Of a DNA stretch of 64,000 bases, positions 47,121-55,603 are shown piece after piece. The stretch covers positions 235,797-299,796 of the forward strand of contig NZ_BMMF01000005.1 in NCBI RefSeq assembly GCF_014645695.1, read 5' to 3'. This DNA is from Salinarimonas ramus. GTDB lineage: Bacteria; Pseudomonadota; Alphaproteobacteria; Rhizobiales; Beijerinckiaceae. The position numbers and the translations under genes were made by a program. Below the pieces are notes generated by a model. That model saw only the letters and a list, made by a program, of their open reading frames with translations, was not told the DNA's origin and made no database searches. Position 1 is the first letter of the stretch, and each line of letters opens with the position of its first letter.

Positions 47121-48431
47121 TCAGCGCCCCCTGAGCGCTTCGAGCAGGGCGACGTCGGCATAGCCGTCCGGCGTCAGCCCGCGCGAGAGCTGGAATCGAC
47201 GAACAGCCTCGCGGGTCATCGAGCCGATCTTGCCGTCGACGGTGCCGTCGTAGAGGCCGAGCCCCGCGAGGCGCGTCTGCAATTCCCGCCGCTCGTCGCC
47301 GCTGAGCATGCGCTCGTCGCGCGGCCAGGAGCCGCGCACGCCGCCGCCGCCGGTGAGGCGCTGGCCCAGCAGGGCGACGCCCATGGCGTAGCTGTCGGAG
47401 GAATTGTAGCGCTTGATCACGTCGTAGTTCGACGTGACCAGGAAGGCGGGCCCGGAGGCGCCGGCGGGCAGGAACAGCGTCGCCTCCGCGCCGCCACCGG
47501 GAAGCGCGCCGCCGTTGGCGGGACGCACGCCGAGCGCCGCCCAATTCGCCATCGGCATGCGCTGCTGGGCGTAGTCGAAGCCCGACGGCAGGCTCACCTC
47601 CACGCCCCAGTCGAGGCCCGGCCGCCAGCCGTGCTCGCGCAGATAGTTCGCCGTGGAGGCGAGCGCGTCCGGGATGGAGCGCCAGATGTCGCGCTTGCCG
47701 TCGCCGTCGCCGTCCACCGCGTAGCGCAGGTAGCTCGTCGGCATGAACTGGGTGTGGCCCATGGCGCCGGCCCAGGAGCCTTCGAGCTCGCCGCGGGAGA
47801 TCTTGCCCTGCTCGAGCACCTCGAGCGCCGCGAGCAGCTCGCCGCGGAAGAAGTCGCCGCGATGGCGCACGTGGGCGAGGGTGGCGAGCGAGCGGATCAC
47901 GTCCATGTCGCCGGTGAAGCCGCCGAAATTCGTCTCCATGCCCCACACGCCGAGCACGATCGCCTGCGGCACGCCGTAGGCGCGCTCGACGGAGGAGAGG
48001 ATCGAGGAATATTGCGCCCGCGCCCGCTCGCCGAGCCGCACGCGCTCGGCCGAGACGGCGTTGTCGATGTACTCCCAGATCGGCCGGGTGAACTCCGACT
48101 GGCGGCGCGTCAGCTCGATGATGCGCGGATTGGGCGTCACGCCGCGGAAGGCCGTGTCGAACGTCGCGCGCGAGACGCCGCGCGCCTGCGCCTCCGGCCA
48201 GAGCCCGGCGACGAAGGCGTCGAACGTGCCCTGCGGCACGCCCTCCTGCGCCGCGCCCGGATCGAGGCTCGCGGTGGCGATGCCCACGGGCTCGCCGATG
48301 CCGGTGCCGGCGCCCGCGACCGTGCAGCCGGCGAGCGGCAGGGTCGCCGCCAGCGCGGCGAGCGCGGCGGCGCGCGCGAGGCGCCGACGCGTGTCGAGGG
48401 CTGAGGTGGTGCGCGGCATGTCTGGTCTCAT
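47121..48431 (-). CDS. lytic murein transglycosylase (MltB family) with C-terminal peptidoglycan-binding domain
   Basis: About 436 residues. The N-terminus has a lipoprotein-type signal ending in LAATLPLAGC. The MltB/SLT-type domain includes the catalytic Glu in VLGVWGMETNFGGFTGDMDV, then SWAGAMGHTQFMPTSYL and VDGDGDGKRDIWRSIPDALA. The C-terminal domain (LQTRLAGLGLYDGTVDGKIG followed by SMTREAVRRFQ) is a PG_binding_1 repeat. It cuts peptidoglycan between MurNAc and GlcNAc as an outer-membrane lipoprotein. The start could also be at 48419, after which MPRTTS begins. Upstream neighbour is galE. Confidence 0.92.
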   Translation of the reverse strand: MRPDMPRTTSALDTRRRLARAAALAALAATLPLAGCTVAGAGTGIGEPVGIATASLDPGAAQEGVPQGTFDAFVAGLWPEAQARGVSRATFDTAFRGVTPNPRIIELTRRQSEFTRPIWEYIDNAVSAERVRLGERARAQYSSILSSVERAYGVPQAIVLGVWGMETNFGGFTGDMDVIRSLATLAHVRHRGDFFRGELLAALEVLEQGKISRGELEGSWAGAMGHTQFMPTSYLRYAVDGDGDGKRDIWRSIPDALASTANYLREHGWRPGLDWGVEVSLPSGFDYAQQRMPMANWAALGVRPANGGALPGGGAEATLFLPAGASGPAFLVTSNYDVIKRYNSSDSYAMGVALLGQRLTGGGGVRGSWPRDERMLSGDERRELQTRLAGLGLYDGTVDGKIGSMTREAVRRFQLSRGLTPDGYADVALLEALRGR

Positions 48432-48528
48432 TTCCGAGAGAAAGGTTAACCCGTTCTCGCGGATGCCACCAGATCGTGGTGAAGATCGGATTAAGGGCGG
48501 CCGCACCGGCCCCGTCGCGCCCCCCGCG

Positions 48529-49533
48529 TCACCCGGTCGCGCGGACCGGCTCCGCGCCGTTGCCGAGCCGGCGCTCCCAGGCGAGCGCCTGGGCGACGAT
48601 CGTGTCGAGATCGGCGAAGCGCGGCTCCCAGGCCAGCGTCTCGCGGATGCGCGTCGCATCGGCCACGAGGGCGGCGGGATCGCCGGCGCGGCGCGGGGCC
48701 TCGGCCACGGGGAAGTCGATGCCGGAGATGCGCTTGACCGTCTCCACCACCTCCCGCACGGAGGCGCCGCGGCCGTAGCCGCAATTGAACGTGTGGCGCC
48801 CGCCTCGCTCGCGCAGGTTCCGGAGCGCGGCGAGATGCGCGTCGGCGAGGTCCGTCACCTGGATGTAGTCGCGCAGGCACGTGCCGTCGGGCGTCGCGTA
48901 GTCGGTGCCGTAGATCGAGAGCGCCGGCCGCAGGCCCAGCGCCGCCTGGGAGGCCACCTTGATCAGGTGGGTGGCGTTCGTCGCGCTCTGGCCGGCGCGG
49001 CCCTTCGGATCGGCGCCCGCGACGTTGAAGTAGCGCAGGATGGCGTAGTCGAGCCCGTGCGCCGCGGCGGCGTCGCGGATCATCCACTCGCTCATCAGCT
49101 TGGAGCGTCCATAGGGATTGATCGGCGCGGGCGGGGCGTCCTCGTCGATGATCGCGAGGTCCGGCTCGCCGTAGACCGCCGCCGTCGAGGAGAAGACGAA
49201 GCGCTCGACCCCGGCGGCCAGCGCCGCGGCGAGGAGCGCACGGGTCTTCATCGTGTTGGCGTCGTAATAGCCGAGCGGATCGGCCACCGATTCCGGCACC
49301 ACGATCTTGGCGGCGAAATGCATGACCTCCTTCACGCCGTGCTCGCCGACGACCCGCGTCACGAGGGCGGAATTGGCGACGTCGCCGACGACGAGGGGCA
49401 CGCCCTCGGGCACCATCGGCCGCACGCCCGTGGAGAGATCGTCGAGGACGACCACGGCCTCTCCCGCGTCGAGGAGTGCGAGGACGGCGTGCGCCCCGAT
49501 ATAGCCGGCACCGCCAGTGACCAAGACCGCCAT
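48529..49533 (-). CDS. galE: UDP-glucose 4-epimerase
   Basis: A 334-residue extended SDR epimerase. It has TGGAGYIGAHAVLALLDAGE, FAAKIVVPESVADPLGYYDA, the catalytic Ser and Tyr-x-x-x-Lys in FSSTAAVYGEPDLA and NPYGRSKLMSEWMIRDAA, and the epimerase-type YGTDYATPDGTCLRDYIQVT. It interconverts UDP-glucose and UDP-galactose for polysaccharide synthesis. It is divergent from galU (165 bp apart), which supplies its substrate. Confidence 0.96.
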   Translation of the reverse strand: MAVLVTGGAGYIGAHAVLALLDAGEAVVVLDDLSTGVRPMVPEGVPLVVGDVANSALVTRVVGEHGVKEVMHFAAKIVVPESVADPLGYYDANTMKTRALLAAALAAGVERFVFSSTAAVYGEPDLAIIDEDAPPAPINPYGRSKLMSEWMIRDAAAAHGLDYAILRYFNVAGADPKGRAGQSATNATHLIKVASQAALGLRPALSIYGTDYATPDGTCLRDYIQVTDLADAHLAALRNLRERGGRHTFNCGYGRGASVREVVETVKRISGIDFPVAEAPRRAGDPAALVADATRIRETLAWEPRFADLDTIVAQALAWERRLGNGAEPVRATG

Positions 49534-49697
49534 GGGACCTCTCCCGCTTTACGTCGTGCGCGAGGCTGGGGCATTGTGCCCGCGCGCCCCGTTCGGGAGA
49601 TGATGCAACGGAGCGGCTCAAGGAGCCGTTAAGCCGGCCGGGGCCACCCGGCCGTCGGACGTCGGCGCGGGGGCGAGAACAGCGAGGACCAGACGTC

Positions 49698-50558
49698 ATG
49701 AAGCGAATCCGCAAGGCCGTCCTGCCCGTCGCCGGGCTCGGCACCCGGTTCCTGCCCGCCACGAAGGCGGTGCCCAAGGAGATGCTGACCGTGGTGGACC
49801 GGCCCGTCGTCCAGCACGTGGTGGACGAGGCGAAGGCGGCCGGGATCGAGCATTTCGTCTTCGTCACCGGGCGCGGCAAGAGCGCCATCGAGGACCATTT
49901 CGACATCGCCTACGAGCTTGAGGCGACGCTGGACGCCCGCGGCAAGAAGCCGGCGCTCGACGGGCTCAAGGCCGACCTGCCGAAGGCGGGCGCCACCAGC
50001 TTCACCCGCCAGCAGGCGCCGCTCGGGCTCGGCCACGCCGTCTGGTGCGCCCGCGAGATCGTCGGCGACGAGCCCTTCGCGGTGATCCTGCCCGACATGC
50101 TGTCGAGGGGCTGCATGACGCAGATGCTGGAGGCCTACGAGCGCCACGGCGGCAACATCATCGCCTCCGAGGAGGTGCCGATGGAGGAGACCTCCAAGTA
50201 CGGCATCCTCTCGGTGGCGGAGGACCACGGCCGGACCTTCCGGATCTCCGGCATGGTGGAGAAGCCCAAGGTCGAGGACGCGCCCTCCAACCTGATGATC
50301 TCCGGGCGCTACATCCTGCAGCCGGAAATCTTCGAGGTGCTGGAGCGCCAGGAGCCCGGCGCCGGCGGGGAGATCCAGCTCACCGACGCCATGAAGACGC
50401 TGATGGGCACGCAGGACTTCCACGGCATGCGCTACGAGGGCACGACCCACGACACCGGCTCGAAGATCGGCTTCCTCGTGGCGAACCTGGCCTACGGCCT
50501 CGACGACCCGGAGCTCGGGCCGGCGCTTCGCCGAGAGATCGCGCGCCTGACCGGCTGA
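49698..50558 (+). CDS. galU: UTP-glucose-1-phosphate uridylyltransferase
   Basis: A 286-residue GalU. It has the nucleotide signature KAVLPVAGLGTRFLPATKAV followed by PKEMLTVVDRPVVQHVVDEA, FVTGRGKSAIEDHFD, LPDMLSRGCMTQMLEAYE, and SNLMISGRYILQPEIFEVLE. It makes UDP-glucose from UTP and glucose-1-phosphate. The length matches typical bacterial GalU. Followed by a short stem-loop and then an AzlCD pair. Confidence 0.96.
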   Translation: MKRIRKAVLPVAGLGTRFLPATKAVPKEMLTVVDRPVVQHVVDEAKAAGIEHFVFVTGRGKSAIEDHFDIAYELEATLDARGKKPALDGLKADLPKAGATSFTRQQAPLGLGHAVWCAREIVGDEPFAVILPDMLSRGCMTQMLEAYERHGGNIIASEEVPMEETSKYGILSVAEDHGRTFRISGMVEKPKVEDAPSNLMISGRYILQPEIFEVLERQEPGAGGEIQLTDAMKTLMGTQDFHGMRYEGTTHDTGSKIGFLVANLAYGLDDPELGPALRREIARLTG

Positions 50559-50584
50559 GCAGGCGGCGGCCGAGGGGGCGGCGG

Positions 50585-50604
50585 CACCGCCCCAAGGGGC
50601 GGTG
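50585..50604 (+). terminator. stem-loop after galU
   Basis: A 9-bp near-palindrome (CACCGCCCC, AA, GGGGCGGTG) 26 bp after the galU stop. It has no T-run, so it may be a transcript 3'-end stem or a repeat fragment. Neighbouring sequence (gacgagcgcagcgaggcggg) has the same mosaic repeat look as that between tal and the alcohol dehydrogenase. Confidence 0.4.
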
Positions 50605-50735
50605 GACGAGCGCAGCGAGGCGGGCGGGGGCGAATGCCGTCTTGTCTCGTGCATGGCGGGTGCGCGTCGGCCGCGATTGCCCGGCTTCGTCCCGGCGTCT
50701 AAGCGAGTAGGTCTCGCTGGAGGACGACGAGACCC

Positions 50736-51455
50736 ATGCCCGATCCGTCGCGACAGGAGGCCGAGGCGCCGCCGCTCACGCTCGCCGGCGCGCTCACCGG
50801 CATGCGGCTGACCCTGCCGCTCGTGCCGGGCGTCGTGGTGTTCGGCACGGCCTTCGGGGCGGCGGCGGCGCAGAAGGGCTTCGACGTCTGGCTGACGCTC
50901 TCGCTCTCCGCCTTCGTCTTCGCCGGCGCCTCGCAGATGGTGGCGCTCGAGCTCTGGCGGGAGGTGTGGTCCTGGCCGACGCTGCTCTACCTCATGATGG
51001 TGACGGCGACGATCAACGGGCGCATGGTGCTCATGGGCGCGGCCATCGCGCCGCACGTGAAGGCCATGCCGCGGGGCATCCGTCTCCTCAACTTCTACGT
51101 CCTCGTCGACGCCAATTGGCTCGTCGCGACGCGCTACCACGCAGACGGCGGGCGGGACCTCGGGGTCATCCTCGGCGCGGGCGCGATGCTGTGGGGGCTG
51201 TGGGTGCTCGCCACCATACCCGGCTTCCTCGCCGGGGCGCTGGTGACGGATCCGCGCGCCTTCGGCCTCGATCTCGTCATGCCCGTCTTCTTCGCCGTGA
51301 TGCTGGTGCCGCTCTGGAAGGGGCTCGCCCCGGCGATCCCGTGGATCGTCGCGGGCGCGGTGGCGCTCCTGACCAGCGTCCTCGTCGACGGCTACGCCTT
51401 CATCATCGTGGGCGCGCTGGCGGGCGCCGCCGCGGGAGCGCTGCGCGATGGCTGA
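50736..51455 (+). CDS. AzlC family transporter subunit (second copy)
   Basis: A 239-residue AzlC-type membrane protein. Typical pieces are LPLVPGVVVFGTAFGAAAAQ, LSAFVFAGASQMVALELWRE, TATINGRMVLMGAAIAPHV and LNFYVLVDANWLVATRYHAD. It overlaps the azlD-like gene by 8 bp in a different frame, so the pair is coupled. It is only distantly similar to the copy at 36140, so the pairs are probably not recent duplicates and may export different amino acids. Confidence 0.9.
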   Translation: MPDPSRQEAEAPPLTLAGALTGMRLTLPLVPGVVVFGTAFGAAAAQKGFDVWLTLSLSAFVFAGASQMVALELWREVWSWPTLLYLMMVTATINGRMVLMGAAIAPHVKAMPRGIRLLNFYVLVDANWLVATRYHADGGRDLGVILGAGAMLWGLWVLATIPGFLAGALVTDPRAFGLDLVMPVFFAVMLVPLWKGLAPAIPWIVAGAVALLTSVLVDGYAFIIVGALAGAAAGALRDG

Positions 51456-51792
51456 GGGCGCCCTCTCCGGCATCCTCGCCGGCTTCTTCGCGCATCCGGC
51501 GGCGGACTACCTCGCCGTGGCGATGATGGCTCTGGCCACCTACCTCTGCCGCGCCTCCGGAATCCTGTTCATGAGCCGGCTGCGAATCACCCCGCCCATC
51601 GACAGGGCCTTGCGCGCCCTGCCGGGCTCCATCGTCGTCTCGACGATCCTGCCGGTGGCGGCGCAAGCGGGCCCGTCGGCGATCCTGGGCCTCGTCGCGG
51701 CGGTCGCGACGATGGCGCTGGTTCGGTTCGAATTGGCCGGCGTGGCGGCCGGGCTGACAGCGGTGTCGCTCGCCCGGCTCGCCGGTCTCTGA
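51448..51792 (+). CDS. AzlD family small transporter subunit (second copy)
   Basis: A 114-residue partner of the AzlC-type gene before it. It has about four hydrophobic segments and the AzlD signature TYLCRASGILFMSRLRITPP followed by RALRALPGSIVVSTILP. The ATG lies within the azlC 3' end. It is convergent with the RoxA-like gene, 11 bp apart. Confidence 0.88.
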   Translation: MAEGALSGILAGFFAHPAADYLAVAMMALATYLCRASGILFMSRLRITPPIDRALRALPGSIVVSTILPVAAQAGPSAILGLVAAVATMALVRFELAGVAAGLTAVSLARLAGL

Positions 51793-51803
51793 CGCGTGGC
51801 GCC

Positions 51804-53630
51804 TCAGAGCGTCTTCAGGTACTCGAGCAGCGCGCCCTTCTCCGTATCGGAGAGGTCGGTGCCGTATTCGTGGCCGCAGCGGCTGTTGCCCGACGAGAGA
51901 TCGTCGCAGCCGGTGGTCACGAGCGTGTAGCCGAAGCGCGTCTGCGTGTCGGCGAGGCCCACCGCCTCGATGTCGTAGGTGGGGCCGAGCGCGAAGGAGG
52001 CCTTGCGTTCGGACGCCGGCTTCAAGAGCTCCTCCAGGCTCTGGACCGAGCCGTTGTGGAGGTAGGGCGCCGCCGCCCAGATGCCGTGGAGCACCCGCGA
52101 TTCGTAGGCGCAGCCCGAGGTCGGCTGGTTCGCCGGCGCCGTCTCCGGCGCCGCCGCGGCCATGGCGCTCAGCTGCGACGCCGCGTCGGTGTTGCGGAAG
52201 GCGCCGGAGAGATGCTGGAGCTCGTCCGGCAGGCTCTGCTCGAGCGTCCGCGGCGTGCCGTCGGCGGAAGCGGCGTTCATCGTGCGCACGTCGCTCGTGC
52301 CGTGACTGCGGAAAAAGTCCTGGATGATCGCGCCGATCACCGTCGTGGCGAGCAGGTTGAAGGCGGTGTCGGTCGCGCCGAGCGCCGTGCCGAAGGGCAT
52401 CTTGGCGCCTTCCATCACGCCGGTCTGCACCGTGCGCTGCAGGACGGAGCACTCGCGCGCGTCCGTGCCGACGTCGACGATCGGCGTCGCCCAGGTCTCG
52501 TGATGGATCGAGCGGAAGGCGCCGCGGGTGATGCCGTGGCATTCCACGCAGCCGCCATCGGAGGTCGCGCGATCGAAGATCTCGGCCCCGCGCGCGGCGA
52601 GCGCATGGTCCACCTCCCAGGGCCATTTCGGCGCGCCGATGTCCCAGATCAGCGTCTCGAGCGCTCTGAGCCCCGTGAAGTTCGCGGAATTGTTCGTGAT
52701 GTAGTCGCGGTCGAGCTGCAGGAAGCCGCTCTGCGGGATCGGGTGGAAGACCGCGAAGACGCCGTAGACCTGGCCGAGGTTACGCGACAGGCCGAGGATG
52801 TCGTTGCCGTTGTCGGCGAAGCCCGGCCATTGCGTCTTGTCCTGGCGCGCTGCGTTCCACAAGAAGGGATAGCGGGTCGGCGCGTCGGCGAGGGCGATGT
52901 TGTCGGCGATGAGGTAGCTCGGCGCCTCGCCCATGTCGAGGCCGGCGAGCCGGTTGAAGATCATCGACACCGCGTCGAGGCGCGAGGGGCCCCAGGCCGG
53001 ATCGGGCAGGGAGCGCGCGATCAGCGTGCCGAAGCGCAGCTCCCAGGTCTCGACGTCGATGCGCAGCGTCTCCTTCTCCACCGCGGTCGCATCCGCGCCG
53101 AGAACGGCACCGGCGAAGGTGTCGAAGGCCGTGTCGCTGGCGAGCACGGCCTTCACGGCCGTGTCGAGATCGGCGAGGAAGGGCTGGAAGTCGACGATGC
53201 CGGGCCCGCCGTCGATGCGGTAGTTCGTGCCCGAGACGTCGATCTGGCGCGTGTGGCACGCCGAGCAGGTCATGCCGATGGCGGGCGCGCCCGCGTAGTT
53301 GGCGACGGTGAAGCCGATGGGCACGTTCTGCGTCGTGGCGCTGGGGTTCGGCAGGTAGCCGTAGCGCGACAGGCTGGCGTCCATGAAGGGCGTGCCGTCG
53401 GGCAGCGTCAGCGCCTGCATCCAGGCGAGCGGCATGATGACCGAGCCCTGGTCCTGCGTGTAGAAGGCGTCGCGCTTGGCCGGCGTCCAGGCGTCGCCCT
53501 GGTCGACATGGACCGTCTGCGCGGCGGCGGGTGCGGCGACGAGCGTGACGGCGAGCGCGGCGGCGCGCGCGGCCGCCCACGAGAGCGAGCGTGACGGTCC
53601 CGGCGGACGCGTCGGCGAGCGGGTCGGCAT
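51804..53630 (-). CDS. RoxA-like periplasmic di-heme cytochrome c
   Basis: A 608-residue exported protein with a signal peptide (ARAAALAVTLVAAPAAAQ) and two c-type heme sites, C122-S-A-C-H126 (IGMTCSACHTRQIDVSGTNY) and C361-V-E-C-H365 (GCVECHGITRGAF). A distal segment is VLHGIWAAAPYLHNGSVQSL, as in di-heme peroxidases. Length, spacing and the GTNYRIDGGPGIVDFQPFL region fit the RoxA-like cytochrome family, which includes rubber oxygenases and many uncharacterised members. The reaction is unknown: peroxidase or dioxygenase. The start at 53630 places the signal peptide correctly; no partner gene is adjacent. Confidence 0.78.
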   Translation of the reverse strand: MPTRSPTRPPGPSRSLSWAAARAAALAVTLVAAPAAAQTVHVDQGDAWTPAKRDAFYTQDQGSVIMPLAWMQALTLPDGTPFMDASLSRYGYLPNPSATTQNVPIGFTVANYAGAPAIGMTCSACHTRQIDVSGTNYRIDGGPGIVDFQPFLADLDTAVKAVLASDTAFDTFAGAVLGADATAVEKETLRIDVETWELRFGTLIARSLPDPAWGPSRLDAVSMIFNRLAGLDMGEAPSYLIADNIALADAPTRYPFLWNAARQDKTQWPGFADNGNDILGLSRNLGQVYGVFAVFHPIPQSGFLQLDRDYITNNSANFTGLRALETLIWDIGAPKWPWEVDHALAARGAEIFDRATSDGGCVECHGITRGAFRSIHHETWATPIVDVGTDARECSVLQRTVQTGVMEGAKMPFGTALGATDTAFNLLATTVIGAIIQDFFRSHGTSDVRTMNAASADGTPRTLEQSLPDELQHLSGAFRNTDAASQLSAMAAAAPETAPANQPTSGCAYESRVLHGIWAAAPYLHNGSVQSLEELLKPASERKASFALGPTYDIEAVGLADTQTRFGYTLVTTGCDDLSSGNSRCGHEYGTDLSDTEKGALLEYLKTL

Positions 53631-53795
53631 GATGGAGATCCCCCAGAGTTTCACACGCGCTAGATGCGTGTATGGCCACGCTATCACGACCCTGGGATTC
53701 GCTCATGCGGGGGAGTACTTACTAGCTCGGATTGCTTCCAAGGTGGCCCCGGGCGCTGGAGCGGATGCTTTTCCGACCGACCGTCCTGGTGCATC

Positions 53796-54101
53796 ATGCA
53801 CGGCATGGAGCGGGACACGATCATCGCCGACCTTTCGCGCCACGCCGATGCCGTCAAGGCCCGCGGCGCCGCGTCCATGTGGCTGTTCGGCTCCCTCGCC
53901 CGCGGAGACGCCCGCCCGGACAGCGACGTCGACCTCTTCCTCGACTACGATCCGCAGGGGCGCTTCTCCCTCCTCGACCTCGTCGGCATCAAGCTCTACC
54001 TCGAGGAGGTGCTGCGGCGCCCGGTCGACGTCACCACCCGCGACAGCCTGCACCCGAAGCTGCGGGGGGATATCGAGTGGGATGCGGTGCGCGTGTTTTG
54101 A
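53796..54101 (+). CDS. mntA: MNT-type nucleotidyltransferase antitoxin (MntA-like)
   Basis: About 101 residues. It is a minimal nucleotidyltransferase with the signature GSLARGDARPDSDVDLFLDY and a trailing strand RRPVDVTTRDSL. In MNT-HepT modules the MNT protein adds AMPs to the HepT toxin and silences it. The catalytic Asp pair is present (SDVDL). A start at 53805 is also possible; neither has a clear ribosome binding site. It overlaps the next gene (TTGA). It is close to the RoxA-like gene start on the opposite strand. Confidence 0.85.
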   Translation: MHGMERDTIIADLSRHADAVKARGAASMWLFGSLARGDARPDSDVDLFLDYDPQGRFSLLDLVGIKLYLEEVLRRPVDVTTRDSLHPKLRGDIEWDAVRVF

Positions 54102-54457
54102 CCCACCGATCGCTCGATATCGTCCTCGACGAGATGCTCGACGCGATCGCGCAGATCGAGCGCGCATGCGCGGGCAAGACTGTCGCCGACCTAGAGAGCG
54201 ACTGGGTTCTCGCGAGAGCCATCGAGCGTGGTCTGGAGATCGTGTCGGAGGCGTCGCGCCACCTGCCGGACGAGGTCAAGGCACGATACCCCGACATACC
54301 CTGGCAGGCGGTTCGCGCGTTGGGCAACGTCCTGCTGCACGAGTATCATCGCGTCTCCGGCAGGATCGTCTGGAACGTCGTCACCGACGACCTGCCGAAG
54401 CTGGCCGAAACGCTGAAGCAGATCGCCGACGGCGAGAAGCGCCCGACGGCCGAGTGA
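54098..54457 (+). CDS. hepT: HepT-like toxin, DUF86 (RNase motif variant)
   Basis: A 119-residue DUF86 protein from a TTG start overlapping the MNT gene. Helical body with SLDIVLDEMLDAIAQIERAC and LARAIERGLEIVSEASRHLP. The canonical HepT RNase motif is Rx4HxY; here the aligned segment is G76-N77-V-L-L-H81-E-Y83, so the Arg is replaced by Gly while Asn, His and Tyr remain. Toxic activity may be changed or lost, or this is a distinct subclass. An alternative start is the ATG at 54134, but it removes the first helix. Confidence 0.82.
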   Translation: MTHRSLDIVLDEMLDAIAQIERACAGKTVADLESDWVLARAIERGLEIVSEASRHLPDEVKARYPDIPWQAVRALGNVLLHEYHRVSGRIVWNVVTDDLPKLAETLKQIADGEKRPTAE

Positions 54458-54474
54458 GGAGACGCAGACGAAAA

Positions 54475-54918
54475 TCACCGCAGCCGCGCCTTCACCCGTT
54501 CCGCCAGCCAGTCACGCGTCGCGCGATAGGCGTCGAGGCGCTGCTCGCGGGTGCCGGTCTCCAGCGTCGGGTCGGGCGTGGGCCAATATTCCACGTCGGC
54601 GGCGATGTACCGGGTCAGCTCGAGCGCGGCGTGGTGGGCCTCGGGCGTGAGGCTGACGATCAGGTCGAAGCTCAAGCCCTCGTATTCCTCCAGCTCGTCG
54701 AGGGTGCGGCAGCGGTGGCGCGACGCGTCGATGCCGAGCTCGTCCATGGCCGAGATCATGAATGGATCGGGCTCGTCCTCCTTGCGCACGCCCGCGGACT
54801 GGACGTAGGTCGAGCGCCCGAAGAAGTGCCGCGCCAGCCCCTCCGCCATCGGCGAGCGAACGGCGTTGTAATTGCACACGAACAGCACCGAGTGCACGCG
54901 CGAGCCGTCCGCGGCCAC
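54475..54918 (-). CDS. low-molecular-weight protein tyrosine phosphatase family protein
   Basis: A 147-residue LMW-PTP/ArsC-like protein with the P-loop C15-x5-R21 in VLFVCNYNAVRSPMAEGLAR, and the family VQSAGVRK and ASRHRCRTLDELEEYEGLSF segments. The usual C-terminal acid loop is WPTPDPTLETGTREQRLDAY. It starts with GTG four bases after the stop of the UPF0262 gene, an arrangement common in Rhizobiales. The substrate (phosphotyrosine or other) is not known. Confidence 0.9.
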   Translation of the reverse strand: MAADGSRVHSVLFVCNYNAVRSPMAEGLARHFFGRSTYVQSAGVRKEDEPDPFMISAMDELGIDASRHRCRTLDELEEYEGLSFDLIVSLTPEAHHAALELTRYIAADVEYWPTPDPTLETGTREQRLDAYRATRDWLAERVKARLR

Positions 54919-54922
54919 GGGC

Positions 54923-55402
54923 TCAGCCCTTCCAGTGCAGCGCGAAGATCAGCGTGAAGATGCGCCGCGCCGTGTCGAAGTCGATCTCGACCTTGCCGGA
55001 GAGGCGCTCCACGAGCAGTTCCGCGGCCTCGTTGTGCAGGCCGCGCCGGCCCATGTCGATGGCCTCGATCTTCTGGGGCGAGGCCGTGCGAATGGCGGCG
55101 TAGTAGCTCTCGCAGACCGTGCGATAGTCGCGGATCACGCGCCGGAACGGGGTGAGGGAGAGCAGATGCGTCATCAGCGGCTCTCCCGCCTCCGTCTGGA
55201 TCTCGAAGGCGAGCTTGGCCTCCACCAGGCCGAGCTTGAGCGCGTAGGGCCCGTCGTCGCGCCCGGGCACCGCGAAATGGTTGGTCTCGACGATGTCCCA
55301 GATCGCCACCGCCCGCTCGTGCTCCTGGTCGGGATTGCCGCGGCCGATGGAGGCCTCGTCGAGCACGACGCGCACGAGCCGCTCGTTCGTCCTCTCGGCC
55401 AT
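54923..55402 (-). CDS. UPF0262 family protein
   Basis: A 159-residue protein of the UPF0262 family, conserved in Rhizobiales and of unknown function. Its strongest segments are [40 protein letters not shown] and [20 protein letters not shown]. In related genomes it lies next to a LMW phosphatase gene and often hisD or infA. Here the phosphatase partner is kept (4 bp gap) but no hisD is visible upstream; the next gene is a divergent oxidoreductase. Confidence 0.9.
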   Translation of the reverse strand: MAERTNERLVRVVLDEASIGRGNPDQEHERAVAIWDIVETNHFAVPGRDDGPYALKLGLVEAKLAFEIQTEAGEPLMTHLLSLTPFRRVIRDYRTVCESYYAAIRTASPQKIEAIDMGRRGLHNEAAELLVERLSGKVEIDFDTARRIFTLIFALHWKG

Positions 55403-55603
55403 GTCCGCTCCGCTGCCCGCCTCGCCGGGCGTGACCCTAGCGCGCCCGCCCCCGTCGTGCAAAGGGCGAGGGCACGACCGCGCGCGATCGCAAGCGGAGG
55501 CGACGAAATCGCCTCTTTCGGCAGATTTGCGAACGTGCTCGTGTCCGCTCCGCGCCCGGCGCGAGCACGCGCGCGCACGAAGACACGACGAGAGACCAGA
55601 CCC

